DNA of 32,605 nt, from contig NZ_JXTE01000081.1 of the NCBI RefSeq assembly GCF_000972385.1, positions 1 through 32,605 of the forward strand. The letters run 5' to 3'. Under the pieces are notes generated by a model. It was not told the DNA's origin, did not search any database, and worked only from the letters and a program-made list of their open reading frames with translations. A program made the translations under genes and the position numbers. The DNA comes from Streptomyces sp. WM6386 (GTDB lineage: Bacteria; Actinomycetota; Actinomycetes; Streptomycetales; Streptomycetaceae). Positions within the stretch are counted from its first letter, which is position 1; each line of letters starts with the position of its first letter. Positions 23,523 to 31,924 of this stretch are shown here, in pieces.

Positions 23523-23697
23523 CGGCGAGCGTACGGCGGCCGCCCCGGGCCATCCCGCCGGCGGGCCGGCGCTCCTCGACCGCGACCTGGTCGCCCTCGG
23601 AATCACCGACCTCATCCGTCTCATCCACCACGTGGCGATAGCCCAGGCACCGGTCGAACCGCACCTGTCGACCAGACAAGCAAGGGAAACCACATGA
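23515..23697 (+). CDS. 60-residue small protein in the cluster
   Basis: This open frame starts at GTG 23515, eight bases before the end of the ThiF-like gene, and ends in an ATGA overlap with the hydroxylase gene. The product is charged at the start, with a helical segment LVALGITDLIRLIHHVAIAQ, and ends in RETT. No family is recognised, and it does not end in Gly-Gly, so it is not a ubiquitin-like carrier. The tight coupling on both sides is the evidence that it is translated. It could act as a linker or regulatory peptide. Confidence 0.6.
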   Translation: MPDGERTAAAPGHPAGGPALLDRDLVALGITDLIRLIHHVAIAQAPVEPHLSTRQARETT

Positions 23698-24713
23698 GCA
23701 AGGACTTCTCCTACACCGACCTCCGACCGGCCGGCATCCCGCTGACCGGTGCGCAGACCCGGCACCTCGCCGGGGCGGCACTGCGCATCGCACGTGCCTA
23801 CGACGGCCGTTCACTGCACGACGACGAGTTGCTGCACGAGGTCGAGCTGGCGGCGGTGGCCCTCCCGGCGACCGTACGCCGTGCCCTGATCTCCTTCCGG
23901 GACAAGGGCAACCCGGCCGGCTGTCTGCTGCTGACCGGCCTGCCCCTCGGCCAACTGCCCGCCACCCCGAGCCAGGTGGCGGACGAGCCGGAATGGGCCC
24001 GGGTGGGCGTGCCGACCCTGGTCCAGCTGATGGTGATGTCGGTGCTCGGCCGTGCCATCTCCTACAGCGACGAGAAGAACGGCCGCCTCATCCAGGACGT
24101 CAGCCCCAAGGCGGGGGAGGAGACCCGTCAGGAGAACAGCGGATCGGTCCTGCTGGAACTGCACACCGAGGACGGCTTCCACCCGAACCCACCGCACTTC
24201 CTGAGTCTGATCTGTCTGCGCGGCGACCCCGCCGCGGCCACCGTCACGGCCGGGATCGGGGACATCCTGCCGCTCCTCGACGAGGCCACCGTGACCGCCC
24301 TGCACCGCCCCGAGTACGCCATCCGCTACAGCAGTTCCTTCGTCGGCGACACCAGGACCCAGGTCACGACCGACCCGATGCCCGTCCTCTCCGGCTCCGG
24401 CGGCTGCCCGAACCTCTGCGTCGACTTCCACGCGACCGTCGCCCGCACCCCGCGGGCCCAGGAGGCGCTCGACCACCTCAACGAGGCCATGCTGCGCTCC
24501 CTCAAGGGCACCACCCTGCTCCCCGGCGACCTGGTCGTCGTCGACAACCGGCGTGCCGTGCACGGCCGGAGCGCCTTCGCCCCGCGCTACGACGGCCGGG
24601 ACCGCTGGCTGCGCAGGTGCTTCGCGCTGGCCGACCTGCGCCCGGTCGCCGGCCATCTCGGCCGGGGCCGTAGCCACAAGCCCATCACCGTGGCGGTGCC
24701 GGCCGCCGGCTGA
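23694..24713 (+). CDS. VioC/clavaminate-synthase-like Fe(II)/2-oxoglutarate hydroxylase
   Basis: The 339-residue protein is a non-haem Fe(II) dioxygenase of the family that includes clavaminate synthase and the arginine/asparagine beta-hydroxylases. The metal facial triad is visible: His157 and Glu159 in LHTEDGFHP, and His290 in NRRAVHGRSAF, followed by PRYDGRDRWLRR, which holds the 2-oxoglutarate-binding Arg. These enzymes hydroxylate the beta or gamma carbon of free or carrier-bound amino acids. The Glu-type triad and the NRRAVHGR signature favour an amino-acid hydroxylase. The start overlaps the small ORF stop (ATGA). Substrate identity is unknown. Confidence 0.88.
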   Translation: MSKDFSYTDLRPAGIPLTGAQTRHLAGAALRIARAYDGRSLHDDELLHEVELAAVALPATVRRALISFRDKGNPAGCLLLTGLPLGQLPATPSQVADEPEWARVGVPTLVQLMVMSVLGRAISYSDEKNGRLIQDVSPKAGEETRQENSGSVLLELHTEDGFHPNPPHFLSLICLRGDPAAATVTAGIGDILPLLDEATVTALHRPEYAIRYSSSFVGDTRTQVTTDPMPVLSGSGGCPNLCVDFHATVARTPRAQEALDHLNEAMLRSLKGTTLLPGDLVVVDNRRAVHGRSAFAPRYDGRDRWLRRCFALADLRPVAGHLGRGRSHKPITVAVPAAG

Positions 24714-24766
24714 CCGCCACGTCGTACCGACCCCCTCCACACCCCTCCACGAAAGGCCAACCACCC

Positions 24767-25015
24767 ATGGACAACCTGCGTGACCTCGTCGACCGGGTCC
24801 TCGTCGAGGACCTCGAAGTCGCCCCCGACCAGCTGACCGACACCGCGACCCTCGCCGCCCTGGAGCTGGACTCCCTCGCGATCACCGAACTCGTCGTGGT
24901 CGTCAAGGAGAACACCGGCGTCGACCTCGGCGAGCTGGAGTCCACCCTGGGCGAGCTGACACTGCCCCAACTGGTGGCACTGGTCCGCGAGAAGGACGGC
25001 GAGCGCACGGCATGA
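24767..25015 (+). CDS. acyl carrier protein
   Basis: The 82-residue protein is a carrier domain with the phosphopantetheine site LELDSLAITEL at Ser36. It has an acidic helix II, as expected for interaction with ketosynthases. ATG 24767 follows GAAAGG. Its stop overlaps the KAS II start (ATGA). It is a dedicated ACP, separate from the primary fatty-acid ACP, and probably carries the acyl chain for the N-acyltransferase. Confidence 0.93.
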   Translation: MDNLRDLVDRVLVEDLEVAPDQLTDTATLAALELDSLAITELVVVVKENTGVDLGELESTLGELTLPQLVALVREKDGERTA

Positions 25016-26238
25016 CCAGGCCCACCACCGGCCCGGGGGTCGTCGTCACCGGCACCGGCATGATCACCCCGGCCGGTGCCGGGGTCGACGCGACCTGGCA
25101 GGCCGTACGGGACGGCCGTTCCCTTCCCGACGCGGTGGCGAACCTCGACGCGGTCCCGGGCCGCCGCTGCCTCGCCGTGCCCGACTTCGGCCCCGAGACC
25201 CTGCCGGGCAAGGGCACCCGGCACCTGGACCCCTTCATCCGCTACGCGCTGGTCGCGGTGGACGAGGCCGTCGCCGACGCCGGCCTGGACTCCCGTACCT
25301 GGGACGGCGCCCGGGTCGCCGTCGTGGTGGGATGCGCCATGGGCGGTGCCGCGGTGCTGAGTTCGGCCCACGCCCGGCTGACGGACCGCGGGCCGCAGGC
25401 GTTGTCGCCGTACGTCCATCCCCGGTCCCTGATGAACATGGCCGCCGGCACCATCGCGCTGCGTCACCGCGCCGCCGGACCGTCCCACACCGTGGTGGCC
25501 GCCTGTGCCTCGGGCACCGCGGCCGTCGGGCTGGCCCGCGATCTGCTGCGGGCCGGCACCTGCGACATCGCGATCGCCTGCGGAACCGACGCGGGTGTGG
25601 TGCCGGTGATCGCGGCGGGCTTCGCCGCGATGGGCGCCCTCGCCGACGACACCGGGCCCGGGGCGTCCCGGCCGTTCGCCGCCGACCGCTCGGGCTTCGT
25701 GCTCTCGGAAGGCGCGGCCGCGCTGGTCCTGGAACGGGAGGAGTCGGCGCACGGCCGCGGGGCCCCGGCGCGCGGCCGGGTCCTCGGACACGGCTTCACC
25801 AACGACGCCCATCACCCGGTGGCCCCGCATCCCGGCGGCGCGGGCGCCGAGGCGGCGGTGCGGGCCGCACTGCGGGACGCCGGGCTGCCGCCCGCGGCGG
25901 TGGACCACGTCAACGCGCACGGCACCTCCACCCCGCACAACGACCGCATCGAGGCGGCGCTGATCAGCCGGCTGTTCCCGCAGGGCCCCTCCGTGACGTC
26001 CAACAAGGGCGTGCTCGGGCACACCCTGGGCGCGGCCGGTGCCATCGAGGCCGTCCTGACGCTGCGCGCCCTGAACTCCGGGGTCGTACCGCCCGTCGCG
26101 CACACCGAGGCCCTGGACCCCGGGATGGAGAAGGTGGACGTCGTCCTGGGCGCCGCGCGCGAGCAGCGCCTCTCGGTGGCGGTGAGCACCTCCTTCGGCT
26201 TCGGCGGCGCCAACTGCGCGCTGGTGCTGGGCGCATGA
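25012..26238 (+). CDS. beta-ketoacyl-ACP synthase II-type
   Basis: The 408-residue ketosynthase has a complete Cys-His-His triad: Cys165 in VVAACASGTA, His303 in NAHGTSTPHND and His337 in NKGVLGHTLGAAG. It extends acyl-ACP by decarboxylative condensation with malonyl-ACP. The start is coupled to the ACP (ATGA). An 18-codon frame (26235-26291) bridges to the KAS III gene. It is the elongation enzyme of the dedicated fatty-acid system. No ketoreductase, dehydratase or enoyl reductase is encoded here, so those steps would come from primary metabolism, or the chain stays short or partly unreduced. Confidence 0.93.
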   Translation: MTRPTTGPGVVVTGTGMITPAGAGVDATWQAVRDGRSLPDAVANLDAVPGRRCLAVPDFGPETLPGKGTRHLDPFIRYALVAVDEAVADAGLDSRTWDGARVAVVVGCAMGGAAVLSSAHARLTDRGPQALSPYVHPRSLMNMAAGTIALRHRAAGPSHTVVAACASGTAAVGLARDLLRAGTCDIAIACGTDAGVVPVIAAGFAAMGALADDTGPGASRPFAADRSGFVLSEGAAALVLEREESAHGRGAPARGRVLGHGFTNDAHHPVAPHPGGAGAEAAVRAALRDAGLPPAAVDHVNAHGTSTPHNDRIEAALISRLFPQGPSVTSNKGVLGHTLGAAGAIEAVLTLRALNSGVVPPVAHTEALDPGMEKVDVVLGAAREQRLSVAVSTSFGFGGANCALVLGA

Positions 26239-26291
26239 GCCGGGCCGCGACACCCCTTCCGTCATCGTCAACTCCCCTGGGGGCATCGTGA
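26235..26291 (+). CDS. 18-residue bridging ORF between KAS II and KAS III
   Basis: ATG 26235 overlaps the end of the KAS II gene and the 18-codon frame ends in a TGA that overlaps the GTG of KAS III. It may only carry ribosomes from one gene to the next. The peptide is Ser/Pro/Thr-rich. Whether it is a real product is doubtful. Confidence 0.3.
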   Translation: MSRAATPLPSSSTPLGAS

Positions 26292-27292
26292 GTTCTCCTC
26301 CGGCGGCCGGGAGGGCCGCCGTCCTGTCCGGTCTGGGGACCTGTCTGCCGTCGAGGGTCGTCACCAACGACGACCTGGCACGGCACCTGGACACCTCCCA
26401 CGAGTGGATCCACAGCCGCACCGGTATCGCCCGGCGGCGGGTGGCCGCGCCGCACACCGGCACCGCCGAACTGGCGGCCGCGGCGGGCCGGGCGGCGCTC
26501 GCGTCGGCCGGCCGCACCGGCTGCGACCTGGTGCTGGTGGCGACCACCACCCCCGACCGGACCTGCCCGGCCACCGCGCCGCGGGTGGCGTCGCTGCTGG
26601 ACCTGTCCGGTACGGCCGCGTTCGACCTGTCGGCCGTTTGCTCCGGTTTCGTCTACGCCCTGGCCGTCGCCTCCTCGCTCATCACGGCGGGGACGTGTGA
26701 GAGCGCCCTGGTGATCGGCGCCGAGCGGTACTCCACGATCACCGATCCCGACGACCGCTCGACCGCCATCCTCTTCGGGGACGGCGCGGGCGCGGTGCTG
26801 CTCGAACGGGGCACGGCCGCGCGGGACGGGGCGGTGCTCCACACCGACCTCGGCAGCGACGGCACCGGGGAGGAGCTGATCACCGTTCCGCCGGGGGAGC
26901 GGTATCTGCGGATGCGGGGGCGGGAGGTCTACGCCCGGGCCGTGCCCGCGATGGTCGACTCGACCCGGCGGGTCGCCAAGGCGGTCGGCTGGGAGCCGGG
27001 GGAGATCGAGGGGCTGATCGGCCATCAGGCCAACATCCGGATCCTCCAGGCGGTGGCGCGCCGGCTCGAACTGCCCGCCGAGCGGCTGGTCGCCCACCTC
27101 GAGGACGTCGGCAACACGGCGGCGGCCTCGATCCCGCTCGCCATGGCCCACGCGGCCGAAGAGCGCCGCCTCGCCCCCGGCGCACGCACTGTCCTCACCG
27201 CGTTCGGCGGCGGCCTCACCTGGGGGTCGGCGGCTCTCACCTGGGCGGACGTCACCCCGGTGCACCATCTGGAACCGGACGCGGCCGGGTGA
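26288..27292 (+). CDS. beta-ketoacyl-ACP synthase III (FabH-like)
   Basis: The 334-residue protein has the FabH triad: Cys118 in LSAVCSGFVYAL, His246 in GHQANIRI and Asn276 in DVGNTAAASIP. It starts an acyl chain by joining an acyl-CoA to malonyl-ACP, so it sets the starter unit of the cluster's fatty acid. The residue before the Cys region is Ala-Val rather than the primary FabH pattern, which suggests a specialised starter. GTG 26288 follows GGGGG. It ends three bases before the convergent MarR gene. Confidence 0.92.
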   Translation: MSSPPAAGRAAVLSGLGTCLPSRVVTNDDLARHLDTSHEWIHSRTGIARRRVAAPHTGTAELAAAAGRAALASAGRTGCDLVLVATTTPDRTCPATAPRVASLLDLSGTAAFDLSAVCSGFVYALAVASSLITAGTCESALVIGAERYSTITDPDDRSTAILFGDGAGAVLLERGTAARDGAVLHTDLGSDGTGEELITVPPGERYLRMRGREVYARAVPAMVDSTRRVAKAVGWEPGEIEGLIGHQANIRILQAVARRLELPAERLVAHLEDVGNTAAASIPLAMAHAAEERRLAPGARTVLTAFGGGLTWGSAALTWADVTPVHHLEPDAAG

Positions 27293-27295
27293 GGA

Positions 27296-27709
27296 TCAGC
27301 CGGTCGGGTCCGGCACCAGGAACAGGGCGCCCGCGTCGAGGTTCTCCTCGGTGAGCGTGCGCAGCAGCTCCTCGACCGTGACGGTGGCGGCCTGGAAGAT
27401 CCGGCGGCCGGCCGGGGTCAGCCGTACCTGGGTGCTGCGGCCGTCGCCGGGGGAGGGGGTGCGCTCCAGATAACCCGCGTCGACGAGCTGGGTGACCAGG
27501 CGGGAGGTCTGCGGCTGGCTGCGCGAGACACCGCCGCTCAGTTCGCCCAGGCGGGTCCACTCGGGCGCGTCCCGCAGGACGTCCATGATCTCGTAGGCGC
27601 CGGCGCACAGGCCGTGGCGGGCGGAGAGGGTCTGCTCGATCGCCCGGTTGATCTGGGCACTGAGCCGGTTCAGGGTCAGCCACCGGTCGATGAGGGGAGC
27701 GTCAGCCAT
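27296..27709 (-). CDS. MarR-family transcriptional regulator
   Basis: The 137-residue protein has a MarR winged helix at about 45-105: APEWTRLGELSGGVSRSQPQTSRLVTQLVDAGYLERTPSPGDGRSTQVRLT. It is divergent from the DHA2 exporter, with a perfect 16-base palindrome between them. MarR proteins of this kind repress the adjacent pump until they bind a small molecule, often the pathway product. Start ATG 27709; the gene points toward and nearly touches KAS III. No Cys redox switch is visible. Confidence 0.92.
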   Translation of the reverse strand: MADAPLIDRWLTLNRLSAQINRAIEQTLSARHGLCAGAYEIMDVLRDAPEWTRLGELSGGVSRSQPQTSRLVTQLVDAGYLERTPSPGDGRSTQVRLTPAGRRIFQAATVTVEELLRTLTEENLDAGALFLVPDPTG

Positions 27710-27743
27710 GGACTCAGTGTAGGTTCACCCTCGACACTTTTCT

Positions 27744-27759
27744 ATTCATGCGAATGAAT
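27744..27759. promoter_or_regulatory. MarR operator between marR and exporter
   Basis: ATTCAT (27744-27749) and ATGAAT (27754-27759) form a perfect inverted repeat with a four-base spacer. The site is AT-rich in a GC-rich context and lies in the 76-base divergent gap, so MarR binding could block both promoters. Confidence 0.72.
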
Positions 27760-27785
27760 GTACCTTCGGAGAGGAAGGAGATCAC

Positions 27786-29222
27786 ATGACCAACGCACTC
27801 CCGGCCACCGCGGTGGAGGAGCTCCCCGCCACCGCCCCCTGGACGCCGATGGCCGTCGTGGGCGTCGCCCAGCTGATGGTGATGCTCGACGCGACCGTGG
27901 TGAACGTGGCCTTACCGTCCATCGGAACCCATCTGCCCGCCGGCGCCTCGGCGTTGCAGTGGACCGTCAGCGCCTACGTCCTGATGTACGGCAGCCTGCT
28001 GCTCTTCGGCGGCCGCGTCGCCGACGTCCTCGGCCGCCGCCGCTCGTTCCTGACCGGGCTCACCGTCTTCGCGCTCGCCTCGGCCCTGTGCGGAGCCGCC
28101 CCGAACGCGGGCCTTCTGGTCACCGGCCGACTCCTTCAGGGCGCCGGCGCCGCCCTGCTGTCCGCGGCCGCGCTCTCCATCGTGGTCTCCGTCTACCAGC
28201 TCCCGCAGCAGCGCAAGATCGCCCTGACCGCCTGGAGCGGTCTCGGGGTGGTCGGTGCCACCCTCGGCCTCGTCCTCGGCGGACTCCTGGTCGTCGCGGC
28301 CAGCTGGCGCTGGGCCTTTTTGATCAACCTGCCCGTCAGCCTCGCCGCCGGCCTCGCCGCCCTGCGCGCCCTGCCCAAACTGCCCGCCACCCGGGCCCGC
28401 TCCCTGCGGCTGCCCTCCGCGCTCGTCACCACCGCCGCGCTCGCCGCCCTCTCCTACGGCCTGATCCGGCTCCAGGACGGCCTGACCACCCCCGCCGCCT
28501 GGGCCGGCATCGGCGCCGCCGTCGTCCTGCTCGCCGTGATCACCCGGCGCGAACTGACCAGCCCCGACCCGCTGCTCCCGCTCCACCTGCTGCGCATCCC
28601 CACCTACTGGCTGGCCAGCATCGGACTGCTGCTCGCCTCCGCCGTGATGATCAGCAGCACCTATCTGGGCAGCAACTACTTCCAGGAAGCACGCGACATG
28701 AGCGCCCTCGGCACCGGCCTGGCCCTGCTGCCCATGGGCCTCGCCTCCCTCGGCGTCGCCTTCGCCGTGCCCGCGCTGGTGGGCGCCCTCGGACCCGCCG
28801 GGGTGTATCTGCTCGGCGCCGGCGCACAGCTCGTCGGCGCGGCGGTGCTCGCCACGCAGCCGTCGAGCACCGCCGTCTCCATCCTCGCGCTCGCCGTGAT
28901 CGGCGCCGGCCTGCCCAGCTGCTTCGTCCCGCTGTACGGCATCGGCAGCGCCCATGTGAACCCGGCCGAGTCCGGGGTCGGTTCGGGCCTGCTCAACACC
29001 TTCAACCAGACCGGCGGCGCGCTCGGCATCGCCGTCGTGGGCACCGTGCTCGCCACCACCGTCCGGCACCGCGTCGAGGGCGGGGCGAGCGCCGCGGGGG
29101 CGACCGCGGCCGGCGTCGGCCACGGCTATCTGACGCTGACGGTCTGCGCCGTCCTGGCCCTCGTGGTCGCCTTCGGCCTGCGCCGGCTGACCCGCACCCC
29201 CCGACAGCAGGCCGCCCAGTGA
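27786..29222 (+). CDS. DHA2-family MFS drug exporter (EmrB/QacA type)
   Basis: The 478-residue protein has about 14 membrane segments. Family motifs are present: LDATVVNVALPSI in segment 1, the loop GGRVADVLGRRRSF (motif A), GRLLQGAGAALLS (motif B) and GATLGLVLGG (motif C, typical of antiporters). It probably exports the cluster product in exchange for protons. ATG 27786 follows GGAAGGAG at five to six bases. Divergent from MarR; the amidase gene follows 13 bases downstream and so is co-transcribed. Confidence 0.93.
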   Translation: MTNALPATAVEELPATAPWTPMAVVGVAQLMVMLDATVVNVALPSIGTHLPAGASALQWTVSAYVLMYGSLLLFGGRVADVLGRRRSFLTGLTVFALASALCGAAPNAGLLVTGRLLQGAGAALLSAAALSIVVSVYQLPQQRKIALTAWSGLGVVGATLGLVLGGLLVVAASWRWAFLINLPVSLAAGLAALRALPKLPATRARSLRLPSALVTTAALAALSYGLIRLQDGLTTPAAWAGIGAAVVLLAVITRRELTSPDPLLPLHLLRIPTYWLASIGLLLASAVMISSTYLGSNYFQEARDMSALGTGLALLPMGLASLGVAFAVPALVGALGPAGVYLLGAGAQLVGAAVLATQPSSTAVSILALAVIGAGLPSCFVPLYGIGSAHVNPAESGVGSGLLNTFNQTGGALGIAVVGTVLATTVRHRVEGGASAAGATAAGVGHGYLTLTVCAVLALVVAFGLRRLTRTPRQQAAQ

Positions 29223-29235
29223 GGGAGAACCGCAC

Positions 29236-30579
29236 ATGAGCACCGACACCCGGCTCACCCACGACCCGGTCACGGAAGCCGTCGAACGCTCCCGCCGCGC
29301 CTCGGCGGAGTTCGGCGAGAAACTGGGCGTCTTCGTCACCCCGCTGCACGACGAGGCGCTGAAGGCCCACCGCGACCGGCCCGCCACGGGCGAACTGGCC
29401 GGAGTGACCCTGGGAGTGAAGGACATCGTCTTCGAGTCCTCGGCCCCGACCACCGCACAGAGCCATGTGGCCCTCGCCGACTGGCCGCACGGCCAGCCCG
29501 AGGCCACCGCGGTGACCCGGCTCAAGAACGCCGGTGCCGTCGTCGTCGGCAAGACCGCGACCATGGAGTACGCCCTGGGCGTCCCGGACACCGACGGACC
29601 GGGCCCGGTCAGCCGCAACCCCTGGGACCCCGCGCGCTGGGCCGGCGGCTCCAGCTCCGGCTCCGGCAGCGGTGTCCTCACCGGCTGCTTCGACGCCGCG
29701 CTCGGCACCGACACCACGGGAAGCCTGCGCATCCCGGCCGCGTACACCGGCACCACCGCGCTCAAGCCCACCCGCGGCCGGGTACCGACGACCGGCGTCT
29801 ACCCGCTCGCCCCCTCGCTGGACACCGTCGGTCCCCTCGCCGGCTCCATCGACCTGTGCGCCCGCCTGCTGAGCGTGCTCGCGGGTCCCGACCCGGCCGA
29901 CCCCTGGGCCGCGACGGCCCCGGCCGGCGACTACGTCGGGGCCCTGGACGCCGACGTGGCGGGACTGCGCATCGGCGTCGACACCCTGAGCGAGTACGCG
30001 GACGCCGGCGTGGACCCGGCCCAACCCGCGCTCTTCGCACGGGCGTTGCGGGACCTCGACGCCCTCGGGGTACGGCGCGGCGAGGTGCGCGTCCCCTCCT
30101 ACCCGCTGCTCAACGTCGTCGGCAACGTCCTCATGCTCGCCGAGGCCCACGAGATCCACCACGACACGCTCGCCCGGGACTGGAAGCGGTACGGACGAGG
30201 CGCCCGCTGGGTGTTCGCCGCGGGCGCCTCGATCACGTCGTACGACTATCTACGGGCCCAGCGCACCCGCGACGCTCTCTCCTCGGAGGTCCAGCGGCTC
30301 TTCGACGAGGTCGATCTGATCGTCACCCCGACCTGCCACCTCGGCGCGCCCCCGCTGGACGGCATGAGCCCGCTGGAGCCGTCGACGTATCTGGGTTCGA
30401 TGCACACCACCGCCTGGAGCGTGACGGGCAACCCGGTCGCCTCGGTCCCCATCGGCTTCACCGACGACGGGCTGCCGCTGGCGATGTCCGTCGTGGGCCC
30501 GCACTGGGCCGAGGACCGGGTCATCGCCCTGGCCGCCGCCTTCCAGCGGACGACCGACCACCACCAGCGGCGTCCCTGA
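29236..30579 (+). CDS. amidase-signature family amidase
   Basis: The 447-residue protein has the amidase-signature triad: Lys62 in GVKDIVFE, a cis-Ser near 140 in GGSSSGSGSG and the nucleophile Ser163 in GTDTTGSLRIPA. The family hydrolyses amides and can also move acyl groups to amines. In this cluster it could mature the product, or break an N-acyl amide as a resistance or recycling step. ATG 29236 follows GAGGGAG. It lies downstream of the exporter in the same transcript. The C-terminal half is normal in length. Confidence 0.9.
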   Translation: MSTDTRLTHDPVTEAVERSRRASAEFGEKLGVFVTPLHDEALKAHRDRPATGELAGVTLGVKDIVFESSAPTTAQSHVALADWPHGQPEATAVTRLKNAGAVVVGKTATMEYALGVPDTDGPGPVSRNPWDPARWAGGSSSGSGSGVLTGCFDAALGTDTTGSLRIPAAYTGTTALKPTRGRVPTTGVYPLAPSLDTVGPLAGSIDLCARLLSVLAGPDPADPWAATAPAGDYVGALDADVAGLRIGVDTLSEYADAGVDPAQPALFARALRDLDALGVRRGEVRVPSYPLLNVVGNVLMLAEAHEIHHDTLARDWKRYGRGARWVFAAGASITSYDYLRAQRTRDALSSEVQRLFDEVDLIVTPTCHLGAPPLDGMSPLEPSTYLGSMHTTAWSVTGNPVASVPIGFTDDGLPLAMSVVGPHWAEDRVIALAAAFQRTTDHHQRRP

Positions 30580-30592
30580 GACGAGGAGAGCC

Positions 30593-30769
30593 ATGGACCT
30601 GACCACATTGCCGGAACCGGAAGAGCGGGAAGGACCGGACGAGGCGGACCGGGCCGCCCTCGCGGCGGCGGCCACCCTGATCGGGCAGCTCGTCACGGCG
30701 TTGCGGGAGCCTGCCCACGACGTCACCCGCCCCGTCCGAGGCGGACTCGCCCCGGTCCGGACGACGTAG
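30593..30769 (+). CDS. 58-residue small acidic protein
   Basis: An open frame of 58 codons starts at ATG 30593, with GAGGAGA just before it, 13 bases after the amidase stop. The product has an acidic N-terminus (PEPEEREGPDEADR), an Ala/Leu helix (AALAAAATLIGQLVTALR) and a basic tail. No family is recognised. Its last 47 bases overlap the 3' end of the LuxR gene on the other strand. The ribosome site and operon position support it. Confidence 0.6.
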   Translation: MDLTTLPEPEEREGPDEADRAALAAAATLIGQLVTALREPAHDVTRPVRGGLAPVRTT

Positions 30770-31460
30770 GACGAAGCGGGGGCGCGGGGCTCCGGTACAT
30801 CTTCTGCACGGCTTCCAGCCGGCTCCGCGCCCCCAACTTCTCGAAGATGTTGTGCATATGGCGCTTGACCGTCGCCTCTCTGATGCCGAGCTCGCGGCCT
30901 ATCTGCCGGTTGCTCAGCGCGTGCGCGACCCCCTCCAGGACCTGCTGTTCGCGCGGGGTGAGCGGGCCGGGGAGCAGGGTGCGAACGGGTGCGACCGGCG
31001 TGCCGTCGCCCTGTCTGCCGTGGACCTCGATGTACCCCATCACCCCCTTGTGCAGCCGGAGTCCGACGCTCTTCCTGAAGATGAACTCGACGGCACCCCG
31101 TACCGCCTCCCCGGTCGCGTCGTCCTCCTGCGCGACCAGGGAATCGAGAACCGTCGTGAGACAACTCCAGAGGATTTCCGAAGCGATGACCGACTCGGTG
31201 GCCGGTATGCCTTGCAGGGCCCGGTAGGAGCCGAGCAGCTTGCTGTATTCTGCTTCCTTCTCCGCGTTTGTCGGACCTTCCCCTCGCAGGTGTTTCGCGC
31301 ATTCCTGGAGAATCGCGGTCGCCTGTCGGCGGCACTGTTTCCATGCGTTCTCATCGGCTGCCAACGGGCTGTGGTTCGCGAGCAGCGCCTCGAAGTAATG
31401 TTTGATGACGCTGTCTGCCGCCTCTTCGAGTTTCCGGGATAAAGAGGTGAACTTCGTCAT
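30723..31460 (-). CDS. LuxR-type response regulator-like transcription factor
   Basis: The 245-residue protein has a C-terminal LuxR/NarL helix-turn-helix at about 165-220: LTPREQQVLEGVAHALSNRQIGRELGIREATVKRHMHNIFEKLGA. The N-terminal 150 residues are helical (LEEAADSVIKHYFEALL..., QCRRQATAILQECAKHL) and are not a receiver domain: no phospho-acceptor pattern is visible, so signal type is unknown. ATG 31460 follows GGAGGAAG. It is the last regulator of the cluster and converges on the amidase/small-protein end. The upstream 464 bases carry repeats described separately. Confidence 0.87.
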   Translation of the reverse strand: MTKFTSLSRKLEEAADSVIKHYFEALLANHSPLAADENAWKQCRRQATAILQECAKHLRGEGPTNAEKEAEYSKLLGSYRALQGIPATESVIASEILWSCLTTVLDSLVAQEDDATGEAVRGAVEFIFRKSVGLRLHKGVMGYIEVHGRQGDGTPVAPVRTLLPGPLTPREQQVLEGVAHALSNRQIGRELGIREATVKRHMHNIFEKLGARSRLEAVQKMYRSPAPPLRPTSSGPGRVRLGRGG

Positions 31461-31924
31461 GTGGGGGAGCTTCCTCCAGGCATGGCCGATCGCCACGTCA
31501 TGTGAGGTGACGTGGGTCAGCGCTGTAGGTGAACGAGAAAAGCCGAAAGCGCCCGTCGAACGGGCGGGGCTCGAAAAGCAGGCAAGGGATCTCGAACTCA
31601 CACATCAGATGCGGGTTCGGTGCGGCCTGCGAAAAGGGAAAAGCGCGGCCGAGTTATCTGGCCGCGTACGGGAATCCCGGACACCGCTGAGTGCGGCCGT
31701 CATGGATATGAATACGTATCCGCGTTCGTCCGTGCATGTCCGTCCCCCTGTCAGTTGCCCGAACGGCTCTTCGACTAAAACATGCCACCTACACAAAGGG
31801 CGGCAAAGGGCCACCTATACTTCCGTAAAATCACCACCTGTGACCGGCGGCGGTACGTGCGTTTTCGGCCAGCCGTCGGGCCCGGCCGGGGGCGCCCCGG
31901 ACCGGGCCCGACACCGTCGGTCGG
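31461..31924. promoter_or_regulatory. gene-free region upstream of the LuxR gene
   Basis: No coding sequence is convincing in these 464 bases. GGATA (31704-31708) and TATCC (31717-31721) form an inverted pair around an ATACGTAT palindrome. Further on, CCACCT occurs three times (near 31785, 31811 and 31834), the first two as near-identical 11-mers 26 bases apart. The region 31770-31840 is A-rich. The LuxR promoter (minus strand) and its control sites probably lie here. Confidence 0.45.

Noticed and set aside
24767..27292. Primary fatty-acid synthase operon
   Set aside because: There is no FabD. The genes lie among a hydroxylase, acyltransferase, exporter and regulators, and the order is not that of the housekeeping fab genes.
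31605..31814. Small minus-strand ORF of 69 residues upstream of the LuxR gene
   Set aside because: It has no ribosome site, has mixed composition and overlaps the repeat-bearing control region.
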